A DNA stretch of 64,000 nt from Peptoniphilus pacaensis (GTDB lineage: Bacteria > Bacillota > Clostridia > Tissierellales > Peptoniphilaceae), in NCBI RefSeq assembly GCF_900088125.1, contig NZ_FLQT01000003.1, positions 1,673,071 to 1,737,070 on the forward strand, given 5' to 3'. The position numbers and the translations under genes were made by a program. Of this stretch, positions 50,467 to 59,577 are shown piece by piece. The stretch's first letter is position 1. Every line of letters begins with the position of its first letter. The notes beneath the pieces are model-generated. The model saw only the letters and a list, made by a program, of their open reading frames with translations, had not been told where the DNA came from and did no database searches.

Positions 50467-51435
50467 TTACTTTGCGTACTCGGGCTTGTTCTTTAAATCG
50501 TGAACGCTGTCGATAAAGCGTACCGTCTTCGAAGGCAGCCGCAGTACCATGGATTGCGTCGTCGCCTTATTGTCCTTCATGTAGCGAACGCCCTTGAGCA
50601 AATCGCCGTTGGAGACACCGGTAGCGGCAAAGATCACTTCATCGCCCTTTACTAAGTCTTCAATGGTAAAGATCTTTTCGGGATCAGCGCCGCTTTTTGC
50701 GACACGTTCTTTTTGCGCATCGTCGGTAGCGACGAGCTTTCCCTGGAAGTCGCCACCGAGGCATTTTAAAGCAGCCGCTGCAATGACGCCTTCCGGTGCG
50801 CCGCCTATACCCATTATCATATCAATACCGCTCTCTTCAAAGCAAGTGTAAATGGCGGTAACGATATCGCCGTCTTTGATTTTTTTAATGCGGGCGCCGG
50901 TGGCGCGTATTTGTTTGATCAAATCGTCGTGTCTCGGACGATCGAGAACGGAAATGGTCATTTCCTCCGGAGCTTTGCCGATGGCTTCGGACACGCGACG
51001 AATATTTTCTTCTACGGAGTCTTCCAAGCGAATGGCCCCTTTAGCCTTGGGACCCGCGGCGATTTTTTTCATGTAGACGTCCGGTGCGTGCAACAAGCAG
51101 CCTTCCGGTGCCACGGCGACAACGGCTATGGCGTTGTTCATGCCGTTGGCGATGGCCGTCGTCCCGTCAATGGGGTCTACGGCAATGTCAACGGCTTCGT
51201 CGGATTGATGGCGCGTGCCGATTTCTTCACCGATATAAAGCATGGGCGCTTCGTCGATTTCGCCTTCGCCGATTACGACGGTTCCGCGAATGTGAACCGT
51301 ATCAAACATGCGGCGCATGGCATCGACGGCAGCCCCGTCGGCGCCGTTTTTGTCGCCTTTTCCGAGAAAGCGTGCTCCGCTTAATGCGGCCGCTTCCGTT
51401 ACCCGTGCTAAGTTTAAACTGAGATCTCTATCCAT
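50467..51435 (-). CDS. glpX: class II fructose-1,6-bisphosphatase
   Basis: GlpX removes the 1-phosphate from fructose 1,6-bisphosphate in gluconeogenesis. The 322-residue product has the lithium-sensitive phosphatase fold: [17 protein letters not shown] with metal ligands, [19 protein letters not shown] near 85, and [15 protein letters not shown]. The start is the ATG that overlaps the end of tal by 8 bases. It is the last gene of an eight-gene run that opens with the FHA gene. No terminator is visible between it and the rpmE promoter. Confidence 0.96.
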   Translation of the reverse strand: MDRDLSLNLARVTEAAALSGARFLGKGDKNGADGAAVDAMRRMFDTVHIRGTVVIGEGEIDEAPMLYIGEEIGTRHQSDEAVDIAVDPIDGTTAIANGMNNAIAVVAVAPEGCLLHAPDVYMKKIAAGPKAKGAIRLEDSVEENIRRVSEAIGKAPEEMTISVLDRPRHDDLIKQIRATGARIKKIKDGDIVTAIYTCFEESGIDMIMGIGGAPEGVIAAAALKCLGGDFQGKLVATDDAQKERVAKSGADPEKIFTIEDLVKGDEVIFAATGVSNGDLLKGVRYMKDNKATTQSMVLRLPSKTVRFIDSVHDLKNKPEYAK

Positions 51436-52084
51436 TGGCTCTCTTCGTCCCTTCAAAATCCTTGTTAAATTGATCGATGCCCTTGTCCGTCAAGGGATGT
51501 TTCAACATTTGCTTAAACACCTTGTAAGGCACGGTGGCGATGTGCGCCCCTGCCTCCGCCGCTTCTTTCACGTGCATGGGGTGGCGAATGCTTGCGGCGA
51601 TCATTTCGCAGTCGTAGCCGTAGTATTCCATGATTTCCGAAAGGTCGTGTACCAATTCCATGCCGTCGTGGCCGATGTCGTCGAGCCGCCCGATAAATGG
51701 GCTGATAAATGAGGCGCCGGCCGCCATGGCTAAAAGACCTTGGTTTACGGAAAAAATCAAAGTGCAATTCGTGCGAATGCCTTCTTTTTTCAGGGTGCGT
51801 ATGGCCTTCAAGCCTTCTTCGTTCATGGGAACCTTGATGACGATGTTCTTATGGATGGCGGCGAGCTTTTTTCCTTCGGCGATCATGCCCTCGGCATCCA
51901 TAGCCGTCACTTCCGCACTGATGGGACCGTCGACGATGGATGCAATCTCTTCGATGACATCTTCGAAAACCACGTCCTTCTCCTTAGCGATAAGGGAAGG
52001 ATTGGTGGTTACACCGTTCAGGACGCCCCAAGCTTCTATTTCTTTAATCTCCGCAATATTCGCCGTATCGATGAAAAACTTCAT
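51428..52084 (-). CDS. tal: transaldolase-like / fructose-6-phosphate aldolase family protein
   Basis: This short (218-residue) transaldolase subfamily moves dihydroxyacetone units between sugar phosphates in the non-oxidative pentose-phosphate pathway. The Schiff-base lysine is K84 in [16 protein letters not shown] and [13 protein letters not shown] are family motifs. Some relatives are fructose-6-phosphate aldolases, and sequence alone does not settle which activity is present. The ATG shares one base with the fba stop (TAATG), and the 3' end overlaps glpX. Neighbours fba and glpX act on connected substrates. Confidence 0.92.
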   Translation of the reverse strand: MKFFIDTANIAEIKEIEAWGVLNGVTTNPSLIAKEKDVVFEDVIEEIASIVDGPISAEVTAMDAEGMIAEGKKLAAIHKNIVIKVPMNEEGLKAIRTLKKEGIRTNCTLIFSVNQGLLAMAAGASFISPFIGRLDDIGHDGMELVHDLSEIMEYYGYDCEMIAASIRHPMHVKEAAEAGAHIATVPYKVFKQMLKHPLTDKGIDQFNKDFEGTKRANG

Positions 52085-52941
52085 TATTTCCAAGCCTTTG
52101 CATCGCTGCCGAATACTTTGATTTTTTCCTTTACCGTTTCGGCCATGGCAGCGCGAGCCGGTTTCAAAATCTTTCTCGGGTCGATTTCATCGGGATTTTC
52201 GGTGACAAAAGCCTTTACCGAGCCGGCAAAGCTGGCGCGAATGTCCGTGTCGATATTGATCTTGCGAATCCCTGCGCCGACGGCTTTTTCCAAAGTGTCG
52301 TAGGGAACGCCGCTGGAGCCGTGAAGAACCAAGGGAACGCTGACGACGCGGTCGATTTCTTTAATGCGATCAATATCCACTTTCGGCTCGCCTTTATAGA
52401 CACCGTGTGCCGTGCCGACGGCAATGGCCAAGCTATCCACACCGGTCTCTTCCACAAAAATACGGGCTTCTTCGGGATCGGTATAGGTGGCTTCCGCTTC
52501 AGAAACCACGATTTGATCTTCCGTGCCGCCGATTTTGCCCAGTTCAGCTTCCACGGAAACGCCGACGGCGTGCGCGATTTTTACGATTTCTTTCGTCAAG
52601 CGGATGTTTTCTTCCAGTTCGTGCTTCGATGCGTCGATCATCACGGATGTAAAGCCGTTGCGAATACAGCTCATGATTTCGTTAAAATCAGTGCCGTGGT
52701 CCAAGTGCAAAGCGATGGGCACGTCGATTTGTTGTGCCGTGGTCTTTACCAGGGATGTGATGTATTCGATGCCGGCATATTTAATGGCACCTTGAGATGC
52801 CTGTAAAATGACCGGAGCGCGAAGTTCATCGGCCGCTTGGGCGATGGCCTGAATAATTTCCATATTGTTGACATTAAAGGCGCCGACGGCATAACCGTGT
52901 TCGTCCGCATGTTGTAAAATTTGTTTTCCCGTTACTAACAT
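52084..52941 (-). CDS. fba: class II fructose-bisphosphate aldolase
   Basis: Fba cleaves or makes fructose 1,6-bisphosphate, a central step of glycolysis and gluconeogenesis, using zinc. The 285-residue product has the catalytic/metal motif LHLDHGTD (D81, H82), the second signature near [15 protein letters not shown] and the phosphate site [10 protein letters not shown] related subfamily uses tagatose bisphosphate, but context with glpX favours fructose bisphosphate. Ribosome site GAAAGGACG; the gene starts one base after ispF ends. Confidence 0.94.
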   Translation of the reverse strand: MLVTGKQILQHADEHGYAVGAFNVNNMEIIQAIAQAADELRAPVILQASQGAIKYAGIEYITSLVKTTAQQIDVPIALHLDHGTDFNEIMSCIRNGFTSVMIDASKHELEENIRLTKEIVKIAHAVGVSVEAELGKIGGTEDQIVVSEAEATYTDPEEARIFVEETGVDSLAIAVGTAHGVYKGEPKVDIDRIKEIDRVVSVPLVLHGSSGVPYDTLEKAVGAGIRKINIDTDIRASFAGSVKAFVTENPDEIDPRKILKPARAAMAETVKEKIKVFGSDAKAWK

Positions 52942-52942
52942 T

Positions 52943-53431
52943 TTATCGTCCTTTCTTTTCCGAGGATTCCAAGAGCACCACCGCCATGGCGGTCATGCCT
53001 TCTCCCCTTCCTTCATACCCCATTTGTTCACTGGTCGTCGCTTTAATCGAGACGTCGCTTAAATCTTTTTCGCAAACCTCGGCGATGTTCTCCCGCATGG
53101 CGGTGATATAGGGCGCGAGCTTCGGCTTCTGAGCAATAATGGTCGCATCGATATTGCCGATAACATACCCTTCTTTCTTTACGAGGGCCATGACCTGCTT
53201 AAACATTTCCATGCTCGAAGCGTCTTTGTAGGCCGGGTCCGTATCCGGAAAATGCTTCCCGATATCGCCCATGGCCAAGGCGCCAAGGATGGCATCCTCG
53301 ATGGCGTGAACGAGAACATCGGCGTCGCTGTGACCCAAGAGTCCTCGTTCATAAGGTATATCCACACCGCCGAGAACCAGTTTTCTTCCTTCGACTAATT
53401 GATGGACGTCGTATCCAATTCCAATTCTCAT
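52943..53431 (-). CDS. ispF: 2-C-methyl-D-erythritol 2,4-cyclodiphosphate synthase
   Basis: IspF forms the cyclic diphosphate MEcPP from CDP-ME-phosphate in the MEP pathway; the trimer binds zinc. The 162-residue product has the metal ligands D8 and H10 (GIGYDVHQL), H42 ([10 protein letters not shown]) and the C-terminal [22 protein letters not shown]. It overlaps ispD by four bases, the usual partner. The product is the substrate of IspG (encoded at 6.4 kb). Confidence 0.97.
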   Translation of the reverse strand: MRIGIGYDVHQLVEGRKLVLGGVDIPYERGLLGHSDADVLVHAIEDAILGALAMGDIGKHFPDTDPAYKDASSMEMFKQVMALVKKEGYVIGNIDATIIAQKPKLAPYITAMRENIAEVCEKDLSDVSIKATTSEQMGYEGRGEGMTAMAVVLLESSEKKGR

Positions 53432-54129
53432 GTGCCCTTCCTATCTGAATAGATGGCGTCGGCAAAGATCAAATCTTCCGGCGTTGTGATTTTAATATTG
53501 TTATAGGAACCGCGAATTAACTTCACCTTTCGACCCGTCTTCTCCACCAGGGAGCAGTCGTCGGTTCCGTAGTAACCTTCGTCATAGGCCTGGATATAGG
53601 CTCGAACCAAAATATCCTTTTGAAAGCCCTGTGGCGTCTGAATGGCAAAGAGCTTCGACCGATCGGGGGTGACGCCGCTCCACCGTCCGTCTTCGCTGAT
53701 TTTTACCGTATCTTTCATCGGAGTCGACAGGCAGCATGCGCCACTCTCCTCGGCTCCTTCGATAACCGCCAGCACTTCTTCTTTCGTTACGAAGGGTCTG
53801 GCACCGTCGTGGGTCAGGACGATACCGTCCCAGTCCCTTAAAAACTGAAGCCCTTCCCAAATGGTGTCCTGGCGTTCGTCGCCGCCGACGACCATGTAGA
53901 TGCTGTGATTTAAGTCCATGTCTTCCAGAATATCTTTCATCATGGCTTCCTCGCCTTCGCGAATTAAAAGCACGAGAAAGGTAATTTCGTCCATGTCGTC
54001 GAATATTTCGATGGTGTGGCGCACCATGGGTTTGTCGTGAATCGGCAGATACTGCTTGTTCTGCTTTAGATTCATGCGCTTTCCCATGCCCGCTGCGGCG
54101 ATCATGACGCAAACCTCGCGATCAATCAT
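53428..54129 (-). CDS. ispD: 2-C-methyl-D-erythritol 4-phosphate cytidylyltransferase
   Basis: IspD joins CTP to MEP, giving CDP-ME. The 233-residue product has the nucleotide-binding [20 protein letters not shown] (family: AAGxGxRM...KQ), [11 protein letters not shown] near 105 and [14 protein letters not shown]. Normal length. It overlaps the PBP gene by 8 bases at its start and ispF by 4 at its end. Placing isoprenoid genes behind rodA/PBP fits the need for undecaprenyl carrier in wall growth. Confidence 0.96.
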   Translation of the reverse strand: MIDREVCVMIAAAGMGKRMNLKQNKQYLPIHDKPMVRHTIEIFDDMDEITFLVLLIREGEEAMMKDILEDMDLNHSIYMVVGGDERQDTIWEGLQFLRDWDGIVLTHDGARPFVTKEEVLAVIEGAEESGACCLSTPMKDTVKISEDGRWSGVTPDRSKLFAIQTPQGFQKDILVRAYIQAYDEGYYGTDDCSLVEKTGRKVKLIRGSYNNIKITTPEDLIFADAIYSDRKGT

Positions 54130-55576
54130 CGTCGTCCTCCAATTGAATGTCAGAGGCGTTGAAATCGATATTGTTTAGAGCATAGGCGATAATATCCCGT
54201 GCCATAGGTGCTGCCACACTGCCGCCGGATCTGCCCGCCTGCTCGACGATGACGGCGACGGCGATTTGCGGATCTTCTGCCGGCGCAAAGCCGATAAACC
54301 ACGCGTGGTTTTCTCCGGACGCATTTTCCGCCGAACCGGTCTTGCCTGCCACTTGAGTATTTCTTAAAGCGGCTCTGCGGCCCGTCCCGTCTTGAACGAC
54401 GGAGATCATATACTTGGTCAGCTTCTTTGCAATCTCCGGCGTGGTGGATTCGATTAACACCTTAGGCTCTTTCGTTTCAATAGCCGATCCTTTTGTGTCT
54501 TCCACTTCTTTAACCAAAATAGGTTGCATCATCTTCCCGTCATTGGCCACCGCCGATGCGACCATGGCCATGTGAAGGGGCGTCGCCAAGACATCCCCCT
54601 GCCCTATAGCCGATGCGGCTAAAGTCGTTTTCGGCAAATTCTTTTTATAGTCAAAGACCGAAACCGACACGGGCAGATCGAAGGGAATTTTGCTGTTGAA
54701 GTAGAATTTATCGGCGGCCCCGCCCAGGTTGTCCTTTCCTAATTTCGAACCCTTTTCGACAAAATAAGTGTTGATGGATTTTACCAAGGCTTCTTGCAGA
54801 TCCACGGAGCCGTATTGAGCGCCCTCAGCGTTTTTAAACGTTCGGCCGTCGATGACTTGAGAGCCTTTATCTTCATAGTCTAAATCGATGCGATCTTGAC
54901 TTAAAAGAGACGTCGCAGTTATAAGCTTAAAAGTTGACCCCGGCGGGTAGCGACCGTTAATGGATCGATTCAGCAATGCGCCGGATTCATTCTTCTGCAG
55001 CTCGTTCCAATCCTGGGCGATGGTCGATGCATTAAAATCGGGTAAAGAGACCATGGCGTAAATTTCCCCGGTTTTCGGGTTCATGACCACGATGCTGCCT
55101 TTTTTCGCATTTTCTTCCAACATTTCCCGCGCCTTGGATTGGACTTGGGTGTCGATGGTAAGAACCAAGGAGTTGCCGTCTTGTTTTTTCGAGCGAATCA
55201 TATCGGAAATCGCCTTTAAGGTGCGATTGCCGTTGCGATTCAACAAATAGTCGTTGTAAGAAGATTCCAAGCCGCTCTTTCCCAAAGAGGGATGAGAGTA
55301 GCCGATAATGTGGGAATACAAAATCGGATAGGCGTATTCCCTGCGGTAATTCCCCGGCTCCCCTTTCGACGTAGCCAGAACTTCGCCGTTGCGGTCGTAA
55401 ATATCTCCGCGCTTAATCTGGGCCTCTTCAATATAGCCCCGACGATTTGACGGATTCTTCTTTACCTCTTCCGCCTGGAAGAAATAAAAGTAGGTCAAAT
55501 AGATAATGCAAGATAAAAATAAAAGGATCAATCCGGCGAGCAAAATAATGATGCGCTTATTTTCTGATCGGTTCAC
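54122..55576 (-). CDS. penicillin-binding protein (PbpA-type class B transpeptidase)
   Basis: This class B PBP cross-links peptidoglycan. The 484-residue product has an N-terminal membrane anchor (about 9-32), a short dimerisation region (KRGDIYDRNGEVLATS) and a transpeptidase domain with S214-TFK (GSTFK), S267-I-N269 and K411-TG. It is short compared with PBP2/FtsI (550-700), like actinobacterial PbpA. The GTG start overlaps the rodA-like gene by 20 bases. A RodA/FtsW glycosyltransferase and its cognate class B PBP acting as a pair is well established. Confidence 0.93.
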   Translation of the reverse strand: MNRSENKRIIILLAGLILLFLSCIIYLTYFYFFQAEEVKKNPSNRRGYIEEAQIKRGDIYDRNGEVLATSKGEPGNYRREYAYPILYSHIIGYSHPSLGKSGLESSYNDYLLNRNGNRTLKAISDMIRSKKQDGNSLVLTIDTQVQSKAREMLEENAKKGSIVVMNPKTGEIYAMVSLPDFNASTIAQDWNELQKNESGALLNRSINGRYPPGSTFKLITATSLLSQDRIDLDYEDKGSQVIDGRTFKNAEGAQYGSVDLQEALVKSINTYFVEKGSKLGKDNLGGAADKFYFNSKIPFDLPVSVSVFDYKKNLPKTTLAASAIGQGDVLATPLHMAMVASAVANDGKMMQPILVKEVEDTKGSAIETKEPKVLIESTTPEIAKKLTKYMISVVQDGTGRRAALRNTQVAGKTGSAENASGENHAWFIGFAPAEDPQIAVAVIVEQAGRSGGSVAAPMARDIIAYALNNIDFNASDIQLEDDDD

Positions 55577-56825
55577 TGCTCACCTCGCCTTTCATAATTT
55601 CCCGCTCGTATTTCCACGATAAGTCTTCCGATGCGACCTGTAAAATACCCAGGGCGATAAAGCTGGACAGGATCGAGCTGCCGCCGTAGGACATAAAGGG
55701 CAGCGTGATCCCCGTCATGGGTATCAGCTTGATGACGCCGCCGATATTTAAAAAGGCCTGGACGGAAATAAGCACCGTCGCCGAAATGGCGAGCATGCGA
55801 TAAAACTTATACTCTTGCTCCAAAGCGATCTTGATGCCGCGATAGATTAAGAGGATGTACAAGAGGATAATAGCAAATCCCGCAAACAGACCCATTTCTT
55901 CGCATATAACCGGGAAGATGAAGTCCGATACGGCGACGGGTATTAACTCCGGATGGCCGAAGCCGATGCCGGCGCCGAAAAATCCCCCTTCCGCAATGGC
56001 AAAAAGAGATTGAACGATTTGTCTTCCCGTGCTGTAAGCATAGGTCCAGGGATCGAGCCAAATATCGATTCTGGTACGCACGTGGCCGAAAAGGAAGTAG
56101 CCCAGCACGCCCCCCAAAGCCAAAAGGCCCAGGTTGATGAAAAAGGCCTTAATGTCCGGGTCGTAGACGAATTGAATGGCGATGTACATGGCCATAAACA
56201 GAACGGCTGTCCCCAAATCCCGCTGAATAAACAAAAGCAGGACGAAAAAGTAAATAACCGCCATGATGATATAGCTGGTGTAGGGATATTTCTTGTATTT
56301 TTCGTAATTGCTGTAAAAGCTGCCTAAGATAAACATAAGCAGGATCTTGATAAACTCCGTCGGTTGAAAGACGATGGACCCGATACTGAGCCAGTTTCTC
56401 GCACCCCGCACGGTATTGCCGAATATCAGCGTCGATAGAAACAACAGAACGCTGATCAGTAAGGCTAGAGAGCCGTAGCGTTCAACCCGAGGAACGATGC
56501 GAACGACAAAGTAAGTGGCGTAAAAAAACAATACCCCTATAAATGCCCATTGAAGTTGCTTAATCCCCGTCTCCGGCTGAATGCGGAAAATCGTGATTAT
56601 GCCGATGGTCAAAAGAAGGGATACGATTAAGAAAATGTAATTATCGCCGGTGGTAATTTTTCCCAGGATAAAATTGGAAATGTAGATGACAAAAATAAGA
56701 CCGCCCGTTAAAAATAACAACTGGCGATCCAGATGCCCTTCGTAGGTGTAAAAAACCAATGCGATGGACAAAATTTCTAAAACGAGCAGTATGTCTCGCG
56801 GACGTCTGAAAATTTTTTTATCCAC
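55557..56825 (-). CDS. FtsW/RodA/SpoVE-family peptidoglycan glycosyltransferase
   Basis: SEDS proteins polymerise lipid II into glycan strands. The 422-residue product has about ten membrane segments, with GARNWLSIGSIVFQPTEFIKI near 155 and the C-terminal GITLPFMSYGGSSILSSF, both SEDS hallmarks. The start is GTG, five bases after AGGTG and four after the FHA stop; an in-frame TTG eight codons earlier overlaps the FHA gene. Whether it acts in elongation or division cannot be told from sequence; pairing with a PbpA-type PBP favours a RodA-like role. Confidence 0.93.
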   Translation of the reverse strand: MDKKIFRRPRDILLVLEILSIALVFYTYEGHLDRQLLFLTGGLIFVIYISNFILGKITTGDNYIFLIVSLLLTIGIITIFRIQPETGIKQLQWAFIGVLFFYATYFVVRIVPRVERYGSLALLISVLLFLSTLIFGNTVRGARNWLSIGSIVFQPTEFIKILLMFILGSFYSNYEKYKKYPYTSYIIMAVIYFFVLLLFIQRDLGTAVLFMAMYIAIQFVYDPDIKAFFINLGLLALGGVLGYFLFGHVRTRIDIWLDPWTYAYSTGRQIVQSLFAIAEGGFFGAGIGFGHPELIPVAVSDFIFPVICEEMGLFAGFAIILLYILLIYRGIKIALEQEYKFYRMLAISATVLISVQAFLNIGGVIKLIPMTGITLPFMSYGGSSILSSFIALGILQVASEDLSWKYEREIMKGEVSSEPIRK

Positions 56826-56829
56826 TGTA

Positions 56830-57264
56830 TCACCTACTTTGGTCGACAAATAAGAATTGAATGAAACCTACGCCGATGCGGTCGCCGTTCTTCAATTCCG
56901 TTTCCTCGTGAAGGGTTTGGCCGTTTAAAAAGGTTCCGTTGGCGCTGTTTAAATCGCGAATGTAATAGTGGCCGTTTTCCTTTTCAATGAGCAAATGATT
57001 CTTCGAAACGAAATTATCTTTAATGACGATGTCATTTTTACTGCTCCGTCCCAATTTCGTTAAGCCGCGCAAGACGTAGTATTCCTGCATTTTAAAGTTC
57101 AGTGAATCCAATCGATTGACGACTTTCAAATACGCTTCATCCTTGCCTATATCCATGGACTGCATGGAGCGAATATCTAAGTAAATCATGCGAATGATCG
57201 TAAAAATAAACAGGTATATAATCAGAATGAAGATGTATTTGAAAATCTGTGATATTATTGCCAT
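56830..57264 (-). CDS. membrane-anchored FHA-domain protein (FhaB-like)
   Basis: The 144-residue product has a membrane helix at about 8-28 and a C-terminal FHA domain (66-140) with the phosphothreonine-binding residues in LGRSSKND (71-78), SKNH (87-90) and NSANGTFLNG (106-115). FHA domains bind phosphothreonine peptides, so a Ser/Thr kinase elsewhere in the genome probably controls this wall-synthesis set. In mycobacteria a similar fhaB-rodA-pbpA order is next to pknA/pknB; no kinase is in this window. GAGGTG is 5 bases upstream of the ATG. First gene of the eight-gene operon. Confidence 0.92.
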   Translation of the reverse strand: MAIISQIFKYIFILIIYLFIFTIIRMIYLDIRSMQSMDIGKDEAYLKVVNRLDSLNFKMQEYYVLRGLTKLGRSSKNDIVIKDNFVSKNHLLIEKENGHYYIRDLNSANGTFLNGQTLHEETELKNGDRIGVGFIQFLFVDQSR

Positions 57265-57291
57265 TCCGCACCTCTTCTCAATTTTACATAA

Positions 57292-57320
57292 ATAGTATCA
57301 CAGCAAGGGTTCATTTTCAA
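57292..57320 (-). promoter_or_regulatory. promoter of the FHA-rodA-PBP-ispDF-fba-tal-glpX operon
   Basis: Minus strand: -35 TTGAAA (57320-57315), -10 TACTAT (57297-57292), 17 bases apart, with extended TG. All eight genes downstream are within 4 bases of each other or overlap. Confidence 0.75.
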
Positions 57321-57370
57321 CGTTTCCGCAGCTTCAAAGGCCGGGAACATCGAGAAGAAAAATCTAATTT

Positions 57371-57387
57371 ATGTTAAAATATATCGG
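57371..57387 (+). promoter_or_regulatory. recX promoter, extended -10
   Basis: TG (57372-57373) plus TAAAAT (57375-57380), within ATGTTAAAATATATCGG, which is one base from the rpsB element. Transcription would start near 57387, leaving a leader of only about 10 bases before recX. Confidence 0.6.
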
Positions 57388-57395
57388 TGATACCT

Positions 57396-57998
57396 ATGGA
57401 AATTATGAGAATAAAAAAAGAGGGCGGACGCTACGTCCTGCACCTTTCAAATAACGAAACACTGTCTCTGAAAGAGTCGGTTTTTGTTCGCCACAATTTA
57501 TATAAGGGAAAGGAAATCGACGGGGATCAAATCGCCGCCATCGTCTTCGACGGCGAGCGACAAGACGGAATCGATCTCGCCTTGAAGAAATTAACCAACC
57601 GGAAAACAGAGCATGAAATTCGAACGCTTCTGTCTTCGGAAAATTTCGATGAAGAAGTCATCGATGAAGTCGTGAATTACTTAATCGAGTACGGCTTTGT
57701 GGACGACGAGTCCTATGCCCTCTTATTCTGTCGAGATAAACGAAACATTAACGGTTACGGGCCGGTAAAAATCGCCTATATCCTTCGCCAAAAGGGCGTC
57801 GACGATGCCACTATCGCCCGCGGCCTGGAAGAATATACGGCGGATGTGGAACAAGCGATGATCGCATCCATCGTCGAAAAAAAATACCTTCGCGACGGCA
57901 TTCTTGTAAAGGAACGAGAAAAGATCATCCGCTTCCTCCTTTCGAGGGGCTTTCACTACAGCGAAATTAAAGAAGTGTTGAAGCGATGGAAAAACTGA
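57396..57998 (+). CDS. recX: regulatory protein RecX
   Basis: RecX binds RecA filaments and limits or tunes RecA activity. The 200-residue product consists of three-helix repeats typical of RecX: ALKKLTNRKTEHEIRTLL and YLIEYGFVDDESYALLFCRDK in the middle, then GYGPVKIAYILRQKGVDDATI and the C-terminal FLLSRGFHYSEIKEVL. The ATG at 57396 is six bases after GGTGA; GTG 57387 is an in-frame alternative. It is 28 kb from recA, divergent from the FHA gene, and overlaps the GIY-YIG gene by 13 bases. Confidence 0.92.
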   Translation: MEIMRIKKEGGRYVLHLSNNETLSLKESVFVRHNLYKGKEIDGDQIAAIVFDGERQDGIDLALKKLTNRKTEHEIRTLLSSENFDEEVIDEVVNYLIEYGFVDDESYALLFCRDKRNINGYGPVKIAYILRQKGVDDATIARGLEEYTADVEQAMIASIVEKKYLRDGILVKEREKIIRFLLSRGFHYSEIKEVLKRWKN

Positions 57999-58273
57999 GC
58001 AAACATTACGTCTATATACTTCTGTGTAGGGATGGCACTTTATATACGGGCTACACGACGGATCCCGCAAGACGCCTCGAGGAACACAATAAGGGCACGG
58101 GTGCCAAGTACACCCGCTCTCGCCTCCCCGTCTCCATGGTCTATATAGAAGAGGGAGAAGATCTGTCCTGGGGGCTTCGTCGCGAAGCCGCCATAAAGAA
58201 ATTGACACGCAGAGAGAAATTAAAACTGATAGAGAAAGCAGGTGATATCCATGGAAAAACGCCACGTCGGTAA
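57986..58273 (+). CDS. GIY-YIG nuclease-fold protein (UPF0213, YazA/YhbQ-like)
   Basis: The 95-residue product is a stand-alone GIY-YIG domain: YVYILLCRDGTLYTGYT at residues 8-24, the conserved Arg in ARRLEEHNKG, the catalytic-type Glu in GLRREAAIKKLTRREK. The family is widespread but its role is not settled; some members cleave DNA. It overlaps both recX and the ThrE-like gene. Cotranscription with recX could hint at a repair role, which is speculative. Confidence 0.9.
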   Translation: MEKLSKHYVYILLCRDGTLYTGYTTDPARRLEEHNKGTGAKYTRSRLPVSMVYIEEGEDLSWGLRREAAIKKLTRREKLKLIEKAGDIHGKTPRR

Positions 58274-59039
58274 TTTAAACGAAGCCAAGAGCATGATAAA
58301 CTTGGCCATGATCACCGGTCAAATGCTGATAAAAAATGGTGCGGAAATTTACCGCTCCGAAGACACCATTGTGCGTATGTGCGCTTGTGTGGAAGAAATC
58401 CGAGAGGTGGAAGTCTTTGCCCTGAGTTCTGCGATCTTCGTATCCGCTCAGTACGAGGGCGAAACCATCACGATGTTTAAGGACATCAAAAACCAAGGCG
58501 TACACTTGTCCCGCATCGATGCCATCAATTCTTTTTCCAGAAATTTCGTATCCGGCACCATTTCTCTGGACGATGCCCGTAGTGAACTGCTGGCGATTTC
58601 CTCTATGGAAAAATGTTCGCTACCCATGTCCATGTTTTTTATCGGACTCTGTAGTGCGTCTTTTGCTGTCATGTTCGGCGGGGATTGGTATGATTTCGGC
58701 TACACTTTCTTCGTCGGCATGGTATTAAGTTTTTGTATGCGCACTACTTCACGATACAATATAAATTTCTTCGCAGATACGCTCATCGGCACCATGGTCG
58801 TGTCCATCCTCGCATTTATCGGAGCAAATGCTACGAATCGGCTTCATATGGACATGATCATTATCGGATCCATTATGCCTTTAGTCCCCGGGATGCAAAT
58901 CACCAATTCACTCAGGGACATTATGAGCGGGGACTTTGTCTCCGGCATGATCGGAATTACAAAGGGAATTTTCGTCGCTCTCGCCATCGCATTAGGCGTC
59001 GGCTTTATTTTAAACATACAAAAGATTATCGGAGGCTGA
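58251..59039 (+). CDS. ThrE-family threonine/serine exporter, N-terminal type subunit (DUF1212)
   Basis: The 262-residue product has the DUF1212 layout: a cytosolic N-terminal domain (LAMITGQMLIKNGAEIYRSEDTI, then VFALSSAIFVS) and five membrane spans from about 125 onward. ThrE of Corynebacterium exports threonine; in many Firmicutes it is split into a long and a short subunit, as here. The ATG lies 6 bases after GGTG. It ends one base before the short subunit. The transported substrate in this organism is unknown. Confidence 0.9.
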   Translation: MEKRHVGNLNEAKSMINLAMITGQMLIKNGAEIYRSEDTIVRMCACVEEIREVEVFALSSAIFVSAQYEGETITMFKDIKNQGVHLSRIDAINSFSRNFVSGTISLDDARSELLAISSMEKCSLPMSMFFIGLCSASFAVMFGGDWYDFGYTFFVGMVLSFCMRTTSRYNINFFADTLIGTMVVSILAFIGANATNRLHMDMIIIGSIMPLVPGMQITNSLRDIMSGDFVSGMIGITKGIFVALAIALGVGFILNIQKIIGG

Positions 59040-59040
59040 T

Positions 59041-59529
59041 ATGGAACTGTCTAAACTTATTTTGATGTTTGTCGTTTCAGTGGCATCGACTATCGGCTAT
59101 GCGGTGCCCGTGGAGGCGCCGAAGCGTTCCTTAATCCCCAGTGCCTTGAGCAGCGGCTTCGCTTATTTAATTTATTTGAAAATTATAGACTTGGATGGCA
59201 GTGCGTTTTTCGGCGCCTTCGTTGCCGCACTTATTATGGGAATTTTAGGCGAATTTTTCTCTCGACACTATAAAATGCCCGCCACGATTTTTGTTTTGCC
59301 CCAATTGATTACATTGGTCCCCGGGGGCGGCATGTATTACACCATGAGCTATTTGATTCAGGACAATATGGAATTTTTTGTGCGGGAAGGCGCCAATACT
59401 TTCTCTATCGCCGTCGCTCTCTCTTTGGGCATCGTAGCGTCCAGTTTGTTCTCCAGGTCCCTTCGAGCCTTTCGCAAGCGGTCTTTGCACAATGCCCGGC
59501 CCATCTTTCACAAATCTAAATCATTTTAG
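59041..59529 (+). CDS. ThrE-family exporter, short subunit (ThrE_2/DUF3815)
   Basis: The 162-residue product has five hydrophobic segments and the family motifs GFAYLIYLKI, FFSRHYKMPATIFVLPQLITLVPGGGMYY. It matches the C-terminal part of one-piece ThrE and should form a complex with the product of the preceding gene. A bidirectional terminator follows 16 bases after the stop. Confidence 0.9.
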   Translation: MELSKLILMFVVSVASTIGYAVPVEAPKRSLIPSALSSGFAYLIYLKIIDLDGSAFFGAFVAALIMGILGEFFSRHYKMPATIFVLPQLITLVPGGGMYYTMSYLIQDNMEFFVREGANTFSIAVALSLGIVASSLFSRSLRAFRKRSLHNARPIFHKSKSF

Positions 59530-59545
59530 CCCATTGGCTCAACAT

Positions 59546-59577
59546 AAAAAATCCATGCGCGAAGCATGGATTTTTTT
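59546..59577. terminator. bidirectional terminator between the ThrE-like and RseC-like genes
   Basis: An A-run, ATCCATGC (59551-59558), loop GCGAA, GCATGGAT (59564-59571), then T-run to 59577. It serves both convergent genes; its last base overlaps the stop codon of the minus-strand gene. Confidence 0.9.
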
